Assembly: GCF_030297015.1 (NCBI RefSeq)
Contig: NZ_AP028056.1
Coordinates: forward strand, 2,056,939-2,120,938
Direction of reading: 5' to 3'
DNA length: 64,000 nt
Origin: Brooklawnia propionicigenes
Lineage (GTDB): Bacteria; Actinomycetota; Actinomycetes; Propionibacteriales; Propionibacteriaceae
The position numbers and the translations under genes were made by a program. Position 1 is the stretch's first letter, and each line of letters starts with the position of its first letter. The notes under the pieces were generated by a model. That model worked only from the letters and a program-made list of their open reading frames with translations. It was not told where the DNA came from and ran no database searches. Of this stretch, positions 18,822 to 28,050 are shown one piece after another.

Positions 18822-20339
18822 ATGCCAAGCCCTGCCGCACAGCGGCCAGCCGACGCACCTAGAGCCAACGCATCCAGAGCCAGCTCTGCCACCCACGCCG
18901 GTGCGAAGCCCCGCACTACTGCAGCCCGCGCGGCAGCGAAAGTCACCCCAGATGTGGCCCGTAAGAGAGATCGGCGAGAGAGCGGTAGAGCCAAGGGCGA
19001 GGGTGACGTACGTTCCGAGTCCTCTCGCGATTGCGACCGAATTACCTACTCCTGGGCTTGGCGGCGTCTTGATGGGGTCACTCAGGTGCTCACCCCCTAT
19101 AGCGACTACCCGACTTGGCACAATCGGCTGACGCATTCCGAGAAAGTAGCGCAGGTATCAAGGACGATTGCTGCAACTGTTTTACAACGCGAACGCTCGG
19201 CATTGATTCGAAAGCTCGGAGGGATAGATGTCTACGTGTGCGAGGCTGCCGGCCTGGCTCACGATTTGGGCCATCCGCCTTTTGGCCATATAGGCGAGGA
19301 AACGCTAGATCAGATCGCTCGAGAGGAGTGGCATCTAGATGACGGCTTTGAGGGCAACGCGCAGACGATGCGAATAGTTACAACCGGAAATGTTCGATCG
19401 ATTGAATATTTGGGTCTCGATTTAACATCCGCCACTCTCGCGGCCATTGCCAAGTATCCCTGGGTTAGAGCTAAACGCCACAAGAATCATGACGATCAAA
19501 TCGACAACGATTCGGACTATCGCAAGAAATGGAGCAAATTCAGCTTTTATAATAGTCAAGCTTACCTGTTGCCACGTGTCAGAGAGTTTGCGACCGGCAT
19601 TGGCGCGGGGACGCAGACCGTGGAAGCCTCCATCATGGATATTGCTGATGACATCACATATGCGATTCATGATCTTGAAGATTTCTACTTATCCGGTCTT
19701 CTAGACAGCTCGCTCGTGGTTGAGGAACTGCGCCACCTGGTTTCGGAAAAGCCCCCCCAGTCGCCGAGCCCTATTGAGAAGCTTGAGTCCAGTCTTTCGC
19801 AGAATAATGTGGAGTACTACGACCACAGCATGTTCTTAGAGGCTGCAGATTATGTCCGGTCCAAACTGACCGACGAATTCCCGCGCCTGACTAGCCCAAA
19901 AGTGGAGCCGACAGTCCGTCAAGCCACCTCTGATTTAATTGGCAGGTATATTCTGGCGGTTAAACTGTCGGAGCAGCCCTTGTGGGTCGGGGGACCGCAC
20001 TTGTCGGTCGATAGGCGACAGTGGCATGAGCTTCAGATATTCAAGGCCATCACAATGAACTACGTAATCTCAAGATCCGATATTGCGGTGATTCAGCGCG
20101 GGCAGGCTGCGGCACTCAAGACACTTGCTGGACTACTTGATAAGTGGATAAACGACTCAAAGGATCGTAGGCGCGCACCGAGGCGTCTTCAGGATTTGTA
20201 CGCGCTTGCGCAAACAGAGGAAGAAAGGAAACGGTGCGTGTTGGACTACCTCTGCTCGCTGACTGACCTCCAGTGCCTTTCTTTGCTGGATGCATTACTT
20301 GGCTCTAGGGCACCTCGAGTTGGGCTCCCGTTCATGTAG
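18822..20339 (+). CDS. dGTPase-like HD-domain phosphohydrolase
   Basis: A 505-residue protein. Residues 1-65 are low-complexity Ala/Arg; the enzyme begins with SSRDCDRITYSWAWRRLDGVTQVL, the classic dGTPase opening. HD metal ligands are visible: His105 in NRLTHSEKV, His147-Asp148 in LAHDLGHPPFGH, and a later Asp in IMDIADDITYAIHD. Members hydrolyse dNTPs to nucleoside plus triphosphate, and some dGTPases protect bacteria against phage by draining dNTPs. The 3' half is clearly lower in G+C than its neighbours, suggesting transfer. It is flanked by an integrase scar and an IS1634-like relic. A defence role is inference. Confidence 0.85.
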   Translation: MPSPAAQRPADAPRANASRASSATHAGAKPRTTAARAAAKVTPDVARKRDRRESGRAKGEGDVRSESSRDCDRITYSWAWRRLDGVTQVLTPYSDYPTWHNRLTHSEKVAQVSRTIAATVLQRERSALIRKLGGIDVYVCEAAGLAHDLGHPPFGHIGEETLDQIAREEWHLDDGFEGNAQTMRIVTTGNVRSIEYLGLDLTSATLAAIAKYPWVRAKRHKNHDDQIDNDSDYRKKWSKFSFYNSQAYLLPRVREFATGIGAGTQTVEASIMDIADDITYAIHDLEDFYLSGLLDSSLVVEELRHLVSEKPPQSPSPIEKLESSLSQNNVEYYDHSMFLEAADYVRSKLTDEFPRLTSPKVEPTVRQATSDLIGRYILAVKLSEQPLWVGGPHLSVDRRQWHELQIFKAITMNYVISRSDIAVIQRGQAAALKTLAGLLDKWINDSKDRRRAPRRLQDLYALAQTEEERKRCVLDYLCSLTDLQCLSLLDALLGSRAPRVGLPFM

Positions 20340-20608
20340 GCAGGTACGCTGGTATCAGCTCTGAGCCGAGGTTGAGCCAGCCCAGAGCACATTCAGGTCT
20401 CGACTGCACCGCGTGTGTGAATTCTTCTCGTGCCTCTTCATGTTCTCCGGAGCGGGATAGTAGAACCCGACTTGGGCCAATTTAGTGCGCATCCGAGTTC
20501 TTAATCTCCTGACTTTTACAGGTGCGCGTGTTTCGTGAGTGTTTGTGCTTGTCAGAGGCTCGCGGTTGGTGCTCTTCGAGCACTAACGGGCGGTTAGAAT
20601 CGGGCTTG

Positions 20609-21110
20609 TGAGCCCGTATCTGCGGAAAGTGAAGACCCGGTCTGGTGCACCGCGGTGCAGATCGTGGAGACCAAGCACGGCCAGCGAGTGATCGTGGAGC
20701 ATCTGGGGTCGGCCCATACCGACGCCGAGCTCGCGGCGTTGATGCGGGCCGGCCACGACAAGCTTCACGCCGGCCAGCCCGCCTTGGAGTTGGGTATCGA
20801 TCCCCACGGTGCGCCGGTGGGTGCGGTCGCGGTAGTCGCCGGGACACGATCGAAACTCCTGATGGATGCGATCCGGGCCTCCTGGGGCCGGCTCGGGTTC
20901 ACCGTGATCGATGACGAGGCGTTCTTCCAGCTGGTCGCAGCCCGGCTCGTCGAGCCGACCTCGAAACGCGACAGCATCCGGGTGATCAACCAACTCGGCA
21001 TGCACGCGTTCCACGAGAACACCTACTACGCCGCGCTGCGTCGTTGCATGGCTGGTGACTACCGCGAACAGATCGCGAAGGCCTGCTTCACCCACGTCCG
21101 GACCGACGCC
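20609..21110 (+). pseudogene. IS1634-type transposase, 5' fragment
   Basis: The frame opens VSPYLRKVKTRSGA, the usual start of IS1634/IS1549-type transposases, shifts frame near 20650, and continues as VQIVETKHGQRVIVEHLGSAHTDAELA to about AKACFTHVRTDAG. It then loses similarity near 21108, before the catalytic core. Only the N-terminal third survives, so it cannot transpose. Confidence 0.8.
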
Positions 21111-21349
21111 GGCGAGAGCCCGCCGAGAGATACGCTTCTGTGTCGGCTTGGACTTCGGTCGGCGGGTGTCGACAGGCGAATCCATCGCGACAGGCCAGCC
21201 TCCTCCACGAAGTTGGAGAATGAACCCTGTGGACCTTCTTCCCCCGGCGGAAAGGGCTGGCTCGAGCGGCTTCAGTTCTAACGATTGGGGGAAGCGCCCA
21301 CCACCATTTAAGAACTCGGGCTGGCGCCAAATTGGCCAAGCCGGGCTCA

Positions 21350-23050
21350 CTAAGACTCGCGGTGAGATCCAGCCGGCGATCTTTCTAGTAATGACCTGTA
21401 TCTAGCATTGGCGGAAACTGCGGATGCTACCGAACATAGGCAAGCAGCTATAGACGCTAATGTCACCAACAACCAGATCGGGTCGGAAATGAAAAACACG
21501 GAGTCTGACCCACATATCCAGATCGGCATCATTGTGGTACAGGTCTGGCCTCGCCCTGCGGACACATATAGGACTGTGGAGGCTATGCTGATTGCTGCGC
21601 TCATGGCCATCGAAACAAGGGCAGATCCAGAGATGAATCCGGCTGCACGCCTGTGTAGCGAGTAGAACGCGAGCAACATTGCTGGCGCTGCCAACATGAA
21701 CTGGACCCACTCGGGGGCGTTGATACCTGTGTCTCCTGTCTTCCGTCCAACCTCTATAGAGGTGGCGACCATCCATACTTCTAGCGCGACAAGCAGCGCA
21801 AGCGCGGCTGCTATGCCGCGAGAACCCCATGGTGTCTCGGCAAGGCGGATGACTAGCTGCAAGGAATCTAGCTGCAAAGGATACCCATTAGTTATATTCC
21901 ATCGACAGTGCACGCGATCCGGTGCGATCTCCACGCTACTGAATGTGCTATAATGCAGTTCGCGATTCATGTTCGGAAACCAGCGTCCCGATGCGGATGA
22001 ATGTCTGTTAGGGGTTGCGCGCCCGGCAGCATCTTGAATGTACATCCCCGAAGGCGCTTGGACATCAAGTTGGAAGCGACCGCTCAGTCGCCCGCGATCG
22101 GTCGCAATCCGAAAAGTACTACGCCTGATGCCAAGTCGACGTGCGACCCATTCTTTTAGTGTTGGCCATGATGTCAGGCAAGCAGGATAGTCGTTAAGCC
22201 TTGTTTCGCCGATGCTCTGCGAGTATGAAAACGAGACGGTTGAATGACCGGCACCTGTGCGCTGAGCCACGATCGGTCGAACTTGAGAAAGCATGCTGAG
22301 CAGTCGTGCAAAGCGTACTTCCTTGGCATTTCTTCCCTTTTCTGACCCCAAGTAGCTTACAGCGAGATTGAACGACTCATCGGGGTTGGCATATCCTTCG
22401 GTAACCATGCGGGCGAAGTCGTAGACCAGTCTGCGAGTAATGGGGCGTCCGGTCTGCTTCCAGCAGCCCACGAGCGCCGCCAAACATAATGCCTGCGTCT
22501 TTACAAATGGAAGTACGCTGAAGTCCTCACTGCCGGGCTTGAATGCCCGATATGTCTCTCCCTTTCGGGGGCGAGTCAATACTATGAACGTTTGGCGTGG
22601 ATGACATTCTATCCGAACAGTGCGGCTTAGCGACCAGCGATCGATCTCGACAGACTCGCGGACCGCCGATCTGGCCTGCTGATCTAAGAGGTCGCTGATG
22701 AACTTGTCGAGTTCTCCAGGGTCTGTGGTTGGTGCGACGTCCTGATAGCGAGATGCAAGCTGCTTGGCCACGTCGCAGTGGGGTAGAGGGACGAGGTTAG
22801 AGTGCTTGAGCTCATCCGCCGTCGCCCTAAGGGGTCGTTGCCTATTACGTGCTGCCCAGGTGGAGGTTGTATAGGTGATAACCAGTGCCGCAGTCAAGAG
22901 AATTACTCTGATGGGTGTGATGTACAACGGTGGTTGGACATCTGCCCAGGTTTGGTCATGAATGTACTCATAGTAGCGAAGTGGCATGGCTGCCCCAACA
23001 ACTAGCGCGATGACAGCGAATGCCGCAACAATCGCTTTGATGATCTTCAT
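21350..23050 (-). CDS. Membrane protein of unknown function
   Basis: A 566-residue protein not recognised by name. Two N-terminal helices (IVAAFAVIALVVGAA and VILLTAALVITYT) are followed by a soluble part of some 350 residues with beta-rich segments (FIVLTRPRKGE, RFQLDVQAPSGMYI), then four or so C-terminal helices (GIAAALALLVALEVWMVA to LLVTLASIAACLCSVASAV). The layout suggests a membrane-embedded protein with one large cytoplasmic or external domain. Its base composition is lower in G+C than the surroundings and it lies between IS relics, so it is probably acquired. A conflict or phage-linked role is possible but unproven. Confidence 0.65.
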   Translation of the reverse strand: MKIIKAIVAAFAVIALVVGAAMPLRYYEYIHDQTWADVQPPLYITPIRVILLTAALVITYTTSTWAARNRQRPLRATADELKHSNLVPLPHCDVAKQLASRYQDVAPTTDPGELDKFISDLLDQQARSAVRESVEIDRWSLSRTVRIECHPRQTFIVLTRPRKGETYRAFKPGSEDFSVLPFVKTQALCLAALVGCWKQTGRPITRRLVYDFARMVTEGYANPDESFNLAVSYLGSEKGRNAKEVRFARLLSMLSQVRPIVAQRTGAGHSTVSFSYSQSIGETRLNDYPACLTSWPTLKEWVARRLGIRRSTFRIATDRGRLSGRFQLDVQAPSGMYIQDAAGRATPNRHSSASGRWFPNMNRELHYSTFSSVEIAPDRVHCRWNITNGYPLQLDSLQLVIRLAETPWGSRGIAAALALLVALEVWMVATSIEVGRKTGDTGINAPEWVQFMLAAPAMLLAFYSLHRRAAGFISGSALVSMAMSAAISIASTVLYVSAGRGQTCTTMMPIWICGSDSVFFISDPIWLLVTLASIAACLCSVASAVSANARYRSLLERSPAGSHRES

Positions 23051-23099
23051 TTCTGTTCCTTCTGGGCTGCAGTATCTGGGGTTGTGGTCTGATGCTGTC

Positions 23100-23664
23100 T
23101 TGTGGCTGACGTTCTCGAGTGCTGTCGGGGGTTTGGTTCAAACTAAGGAGTGTTTGCTGTTTTGCCGGGGGTATAGCTCCGCGAGTTTGCGAACGCGTTC
23201 TGAGGTGTCTGGCCGCCGATGCCGGTGTGGGGCCGGTGATGATTGTAGCGGTGAAGCCAGGTGGCGTAGGCCTTGCTCGCGTTCGGCTTCGCTGGTGTAG
23301 GGACATGAGTGGGCCCATTCGTTGACCAGGGTCCGGTTGAATCGTTCGACTTTCCGGTTGGTCAGGGGCTGGTAGGGCCCGGTCTGGCGGTGTCTGGTCA
23401 GGACGTTGTCGAACAGGGAGGAGCGGTGGCAGGAGCCCTTGTCACGCGCCGCCCGATACTGGTGAAGAACGCCAAGGCCCGGTCCGTGAATCGGGCAGCG
23501 GTCTGTTTCCGCCCGTCGCTAGGGATTTCGGAGCAGGCGAGGGCGGCGAGACCGGGGTGACTCAACTGAATGAGACGTGCCTGAAGTTCCTTCAGGTTTC
23601 GGATTGGTGCGTCACGGATGACATAGTCAACGGCCAACGGCCGCTCGGTGCGCGTGTCTGTCAA
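23100..23664 (-). pseudogene. IS481-type transposase relic
   Basis: On the minus strand, pieces of an IS481 transposase are spread over several frames: LACSEIPSDGRKQTAARFTDRALAFF, then GSCHRSSLFDNVLTRHRQTGPYQPLTNRKVERFNRTL (two blocks; the second holds the usual T-N-K-V-E-R-F-N core with N to N-R change), NEWAHSCPYTSEAE and a final NLAELYP-like tail. At least two frameshifts separate them. The catalytic DDE set is incomplete. Confidence 0.75.
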
Positions 23665-24305
23665 GATAGCGATGGAAGGTAGTCATAGCGGGCGACGGTG
23701 TTCGCGGTCTGAGTGAGGAAGTGATCAGTGTGGCGTCATGCAATTGCCAGTGTGCCTGGTGCAAAGAGGCGCGGGCGAACAAGTACTCGACACATAGCTG
23801 CAGTCAGATTCCGAAGTGCTCGGGGTCTAAGTAGCAGGCATACGGTTGCGCTTTGCAGCCGCATGCCCGGCGGTAGGTTGATTCGCGGAGTCGATCTTCT
23901 GACTGGCGACCTGGTGAGTGGGGGACCCAGTGACGGGGGTCGGGCGCTTGGCTTCGGTGTGTCGGTGAACTGCCTCCGCGCCGAATCATGCGGAGGGCTG
24001 AGTGAGCGGCGTCGCCGGGGCGGCTTCGTGCCTGGCGGCGGGCGCTCGCTCGCACTCGCGTTGCGGACTGTGAATTCGCTCAGCTAGCGGGTCGCCTTTT
24101 GGAGGTCTCCTCCGGGGGCTTGATGGTCTCTGAACAGACATCGTGGTCATCGTCCGCGCAGGCGCCACGAAACCAATCCTGAAACCGGCACCGCTTTGCG
24201 TGCAGGCCCACCATGAGTCACCTGGCCGCACTTGATTGACCGGACAATCGATAGCATTGATTCAGCTCCGGAGAACGGGCAAAGCCCACCGACTACCTGA
24301 ACGGG
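23665..24305. other. Region without a supported gene
   Basis: About 640 bp between the IS481 relic and the glycosyltransferase gene. Frames on both strands are short, overlap each other and show no recognisable motif. Likely scrambled remnants plus the glycosyltransferase promoter. Confidence 0.4.
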
Positions 24306-25214
24306 GTGGTGGCTTTGAAGGCCGTTGTGGTTATCGCAACAGTGGGTCGGGTGTCGGCTTGCGAGCAAGCCTTGGCCGCTATTGACGGTCGGATTCATGA
24401 TGCGAGCGTGGAGGTGCGCGGTATTGTCTCCGCCCCGACGGAGGCCGATCTTCCGCGGGTGTCGGGCCCGGCTTGGCAACTCATAACTGGGAGTCGGGGT
24501 GCGTCGGCCCAGAGAAATGCTGCGCTTGACCTGGTTCCCGCTGACACCGACGTTGTTTTCTTCTTCGACGATGACACGATTCCTCGGGCTGATTACATTG
24601 CGCGTACCTGCGAATTCTTCGCGTCGAATCCTGGTGTGATTGCGACGACGGGAACTCTCCTGGCGGACGGCGCTGGCGAAAAGCGAGAGGTTCCGCTGGA
24701 GGAGGCTGTGGCGCTCCTTGATCTGAGCTGGGAGACCACGCCCGCTGACTCGCCAACAACTGGAGTCGAGCACTTCGAACTTTATGGCTGCAACGCCGCG
24801 GTGCGCTGGACAGCCGCGCGAGATTTGCGGTTTGACGAGCGATTGCCGCTCTACTCGTGGCTTGAGGATTTCGATCTTGCCCGGCAGCTGCTGGTTCGGG
24901 GCGAGATTCGAAAGCTGCGCGAGGCGGTGGCTGTGCATCGTGGATCCGACTCGGGCGGACGCACCGCTCATCTGAGATTCGGCTACTCTCAGGTCGCCAA
25001 TCCGCTCTGGTTGCTGGAGAAAGGGACCTTCACCAAGAGACTCGTGGCTCGGGTGATGCTGCGTCCCATGGCCATGAACGTGATTCTGGCGCCAATCCCC
25101 GGCCAGAGGTATGCCATGCGGCGACAGCGGCTCATCGGTAACTGTCTGGCGCTGTGGGACGACATGAAGGGTGGCGGTCATGCCACCCCTGAACGGATTC
25201 TTGATCTGCGCTAG
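24306..25214 (+). CDS. Family 2-like glycosyltransferase
   Basis: A 302-residue protein starting at GTG 24306. It has a GT-A fold opening (VVVIATVGRV), the diphosphate/metal motif in VVFFFDDDTIPRADY near residue 92, an acceptor-side WLEDFDLARQLLVRGE (the ED-x-D of GT2 enzymes), and a basic C-terminus. No membrane helix. It would add a sugar from a nucleotide donor to a surface glycan or lipid; donor and acceptor are unknown, though dTDP-rhamnose made by the rml genes nearby is a candidate. It is followed by the PLP enzyme 114 bp downstream on the same strand. Confidence 0.8.
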   Translation: MVALKAVVVIATVGRVSACEQALAAIDGRIHDASVEVRGIVSAPTEADLPRVSGPAWQLITGSRGASAQRNAALDLVPADTDVVFFFDDDTIPRADYIARTCEFFASNPGVIATTGTLLADGAGEKREVPLEEAVALLDLSWETTPADSPTTGVEHFELYGCNAAVRWTAARDLRFDERLPLYSWLEDFDLARQLLVRGEIRKLREAVAVHRGSDSGGRTAHLRFGYSQVANPLWLLEKGTFTKRLVARVMLRPMAMNVILAPIPGQRYAMRRQRLIGNCLALWDDMKGGGHATPERILDLR

Positions 25215-25328
25215 GGCGGGAGTCCTCGGCTCGAGGCATGAGCCCGGATCGTGGCAGGAGCTGCAACTGCTCGTAGATGGCCGTCCGCTGTCTGCTACAA
25301 CGGGTGTACCCGGGAAGAAGGAGCGAAG

Positions 25329-26546
25329 ATGATCGTCCCAGACAGGCATGATCCGCGGACGGTGGGGGATGCCACCTGGGCGGTGCATGGTGGCAATGCC
25401 GTGGATGGCGGATCGGGGGCGATCCGTACCCCGATCATCATGGCCAATGCGTACCTCTTGCCTGATGATCCGAGCGGTATCGACTGGTCGAACCCTGAGC
25501 AGTTGTTGTATACCCGCACGACCGGCGCCAATCAGCAGGCGTTGGAGGCAAAGCTTGCGGCGATGGACGGCGGTGCGGCTGCAGCTGTGTTCGCCTCAGG
25601 GGTGGCCGCATTGCACGGGGTGTTCTTCTGTTTCTTGGCCAGCGGTGATCATGCGATCGTGTCCGACGTTGCCTATGAGGCGACGTGGCGGCTGTTCACC
25701 GAACTGTTGCCGGCGAAGTACGGCATCGAGGCGACCTTCGTCGACACATCCGATCTGGACGCGGTGCGCTCAGCGTTGCGTCCGAACACCCGGTTGATCC
25801 ACACCGAGGTGATCGCCAACCCGACGACGCGGGTGGCCGACATCACCGAGTTGGCCGGTATCGCGCACAATGCCGGGGCCGTGCTGAGCGTGGATTCGAC
25901 GTTTTCTCCGCCGCCGTTGTACCGGCCGTTGGCCGATGGTGCTGATCTGGTGGTGCATTCGCTCACGAAGTACATCAACGGGCACGGGGACGCGATGGGT
26001 GGGGCGGTGATCGGCTCTGCTGCCGACATCGCAACGCTGCGTCATGATGCGCTGACCGATGTGGGTGGGGTGATCTCGCCGTTCAATGCGTGGTTGATCA
26101 TGCGCGGTTCGGTGACCTTGCCGTTGCGCTTGGCGCAGCATCAGGCGAACGCCCAGCGCATTGCGGAGTTCTTGGCCGGTGACCCACGGGTGGCTTTCGT
26201 CGAGTACCCGGGCTTGTCGTCCCATGCGCAGCATGATCTTGCGTTGCGCCAGTTCGGGCGCCGGGGTTTTGGTGGCATGCTGGCGTTCGCGCTTGCCGGG
26301 GACGGTGAGCTTCAGAATCGGTTCGTGGCGCGGCTTCGGGTGATCACGTCAGCGGTCTCGCTCGGCCATGACGAGTCGCTGATCGTCCATGTGGGGCCGA
26401 CCGGCCGGGGTGGGTGGGAGCACTACCCTGAACACTTCCGCCGGTTCGGTCATTTGCGGCTATCTGTCGGACTCGAAGACGCCGATGATCTTATCGCTGA
26501 CCTGCGGCAGGCCCTGGATGCCGTCATGCCTGCTGGGGGCGCGTGA
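25329..26546 (+). CDS. Cys/Met metabolism PLP-dependent enzyme (cystathionine gamma-synthase/lyase-like)
   Basis: A 405-residue enzyme from ATG 25329, with a GAAGGAGCGA ribosome site. Family marks: YTRTTGANQQALEAKLAAMDGG, FASGVAALHGVFF, and the PLP-binding Lys in DLVVHSLTKYINGHGDAMGG. These enzymes make or break C-S bonds in methionine and cysteine metabolism; the exact reaction (gamma-synthase, gamma-lyase, sulfhydrylase) cannot be fixed by eye. The last 210 bp are copied at 27699-27910, and the DNA between the two copies carries a HicAB-like toxin-antitoxin pair. Confidence 0.88.
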   Translation: MIVPDRHDPRTVGDATWAVHGGNAVDGGSGAIRTPIIMANAYLLPDDPSGIDWSNPEQLLYTRTTGANQQALEAKLAAMDGGAAAAVFASGVAALHGVFFCFLASGDHAIVSDVAYEATWRLFTELLPAKYGIEATFVDTSDLDAVRSALRPNTRLIHTEVIANPTTRVADITELAGIAHNAGAVLSVDSTFSPPPLYRPLADGADLVVHSLTKYINGHGDAMGGAVIGSAADIATLRHDALTDVGGVISPFNAWLIMRGSVTLPLRLAQHQANAQRIAEFLAGDPRVAFVEYPGLSSHAQHDLALRQFGRRGFGGMLAFALAGDGELQNRFVARLRVITSAVSLGHDESLIVHVGPTGRGGWEHYPEHFRRFGHLRLSVGLEDADDLIADLRQALDAVMPAGGA

Positions 26547-26549
26547 ACG
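26339..26549 (+). repeat. Direct repeat A1: 3' end of PLP-enzyme gene
   Basis: The end of the PLP-enzyme gene from about RVITSAVSLGHDES to the stop region. A near-identical copy lies at 27699-27910 in the same orientation, about 1.36 kb away. Confidence 0.85.
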
Positions 26550-26713
26550 AGTTCACTACGCGAAATCGCTAGCTCGGTGCCTCGGTCGGTGTCTGTCCCA
26601 TGCTCGATCACGGTGGTCAGTGGCTGACTCTGGCAGGCATGTCGTTCATGCGGATAACAGACCAAGGCGCTTCACGGTCGCGGCGCGCACCTCGTCGCTA
26701 TGGGCGTGTCGCT

Positions 26714-27082
26714 TCAGCCCGCCAGCTGAGACACGCGCTGCGGTGTAACACCCATCAGCGCCGCAACATCTCGCACACTCAGACCCTCGGCGCGCAACCG
26801 CGACACCGCAGCCCGCGAGGCCAGGGACGCCTGCGCCTTCGCTTGCGCGGCCGCCTCGGCAGCTTCGCGATAGCTAACGACTGCTTCCATCTCGACATCG
26901 CCGACAACCGGATCGACCTGAACCGCATCAACCTCAACGCCGTCCATGTCGCAGATATCGCGAACCATCGCCTCTACCTGATCCAAACGCTTGGCCTGAG
27001 TGAAGCGCTGGCCAGCTGGTCCCTCGAACTCCACCGCCCACCACTCGCCCGAGCGAGTGGCCTTCGCAATGATGGTCGCCAT
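26714..27082 (-). CDS. HicB-like antitoxin with C-terminal HTH
   Basis: A 122-residue protein (ATG 27082). The N-terminal half is HicB-like (MATIIAKATRSGEWWAVEFEG...TQAKRLDQVEAMVRDIC), followed by an Ala/Gln-rich helix and a small helix-turn-helix (AVSRLRAEGLSVRDVAALMGVTPQRVSQLAG) for operator binding. Its start overlaps the stop of the toxin gene by one base (TGATG), so the toxin is encoded first. It should neutralise the HicA-like partner and repress the operon. No ribosome site of its own stands out, consistent with coupling. Confidence 0.8.
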   Translation of the reverse strand: MATIIAKATRSGEWWAVEFEGPAGQRFTQAKRLDQVEAMVRDICDMDGVEVDAVQVDPVVGDVEMEAVVSYREAAEAAAQAKAQASLASRAAVSRLRAEGLSVRDVAALMGVTPQRVSQLAG

Positions 27083-27270
27083 CACATCCCCTTCGCTTGC
27101 TTGATGATCGCCTTGGCTGTCATCTCGTTGACCTCGCTGTGACGAGGCACATAGGTGACGTTCTCACCGATCTGGACTCGAGTGTGGCTTCCGCCCTCAG
27201 TAATGGCCATCGTCTGGTTCGCATCCTTGGCGATCACCGCGAGCTGCTTCATCAAGTCCCTGCGCTTCAC
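27082..27270 (-). CDS. HicA-like mRNA interferase toxin
   Basis: A 62-residue double-stranded RNA-binding-fold toxin candidate. It has the HicA layout MKRRDLMKQLAVIA...TEGGSHTRVQIGENVTYVPRHSEVN, with the catalytic His in GGSHTRV and the conserved P-R-H near residue 43, then a closing helix. HicA toxins cleave mRNA when free of HicB. Upstream the DNA is A+T-rich, likely promoter. The pair lies between two direct copies of the PLP-enzyme gene end. Confidence 0.8.
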   Translation of the reverse strand: MKRRDLMKQLAVIAKDANQTMAITEGGSHTRVQIGENVTYVPRHSEVNEMTAKAIIKQAKGM

Positions 27271-27698
27271 GACTATAAGTCTAGGGCACTTTAGTATTCA
27301 AGTCAAGCCATCTTTACTTACTAACTTCGGTTGGTGCGTCAACGCTGGCCCGGCACTGACCAAGAGCCAGCGAAGGCGTCTCGAGCGAGTTCATGCCGGG
27401 TTCCTTCGGCGCATTTGTCCGCCGCCCAAGCTCCACCGCCGAGGATGGCCAGGCGGACCAGTCCTTCGGTCTCGGAGGGGTGATCACGGCATGCGCGCCG
27501 TCAACGACGAGCTTGATGCGTTCCTCGGACAGTAACCGCACCGAATTGATACCAAGTTCCCGGGGCGGAAGGCGCGATGCTTCGCGACACGAGAATCCAT
27601 CTGACCTCCCTTGCGCCATTTCCTCCCAATTGGATCCCGTGCTAGAGGCCGTGCAGAAGTGCAAGTCTGCCCCAGCGATGTGTGGCACTGGTATTTCG
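27271..27698. other. Region between HicA-like gene and repeat A2
   Basis: About 430 bp. It must carry the toxin-antitoxin promoter. A frame on the minus strand (27314-27706) is open but has no recognisable family and an uneven composition, so I do not call it a gene. Confidence 0.4.
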
Positions 27699-27910
27699 GT
27701 GATCATGTCAGCGGTTTCGCTCGGCCATGACGAGTCGCTGATCGTCCAGGTGGGTCCGACCGGCCGGGGTGGGTGGGAGCACTACCCTGAACACTTCCGT
27801 CGGTTCGGTCATTTGCGGCTTTCTGTCGGGCTCGAGGATGCCGACGATCTTCTCGCTGATCTGCGGCAGGCCGTGGATGCCGTGATGCCTGCTGGGGGGC
27901 GCGTGAACAA
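27699..27910 (+). pseudogene. Duplicated 3' end of PLP-enzyme gene (repeat A2)
   Basis: About 70 codons repeat the C-terminus of the enzyme at 25329-26546 (SAVSLGHDESLIV-VGPTGRGGWEHYPEHF, RLSVGLEDADDL), with a few substitutions and one extra G near the stop so that the frame runs on. No upstream coding part is present. It marks the right edge of a roughly 1.15-kb insertion carrying the HicAB-like pair. Confidence 0.85.
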
Positions 27911-28050
27911 GTCGCGGTGTCGCGGCTGCGATCCCAAGGTTGACCCGGTCGTGCAGCCCGGATCGCGATGACTTCTGGGTGCGAGGGCTGGCTTGTGCAT
28001 CGGCAGCTTAGAATCATCGCGGGTGGCGAGAGAATGGGAGGGAACATGAC

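Noticed and set aside
23166-23200. tRNA-like string GGGGGTATAGCTCCG
   Set aside because: It matches only the 5' end of a tRNA; no T-loop or acceptor partner follows, and the stretch is explained as the IS481 transposase tail on the minus strand.
27314-27706. Minus-strand frame of 130 codons beside the HicA-like gene
   Set aside because: No recognisable domain, overlaps the duplicated gene end, and has no convincing start; it may be a remnant.
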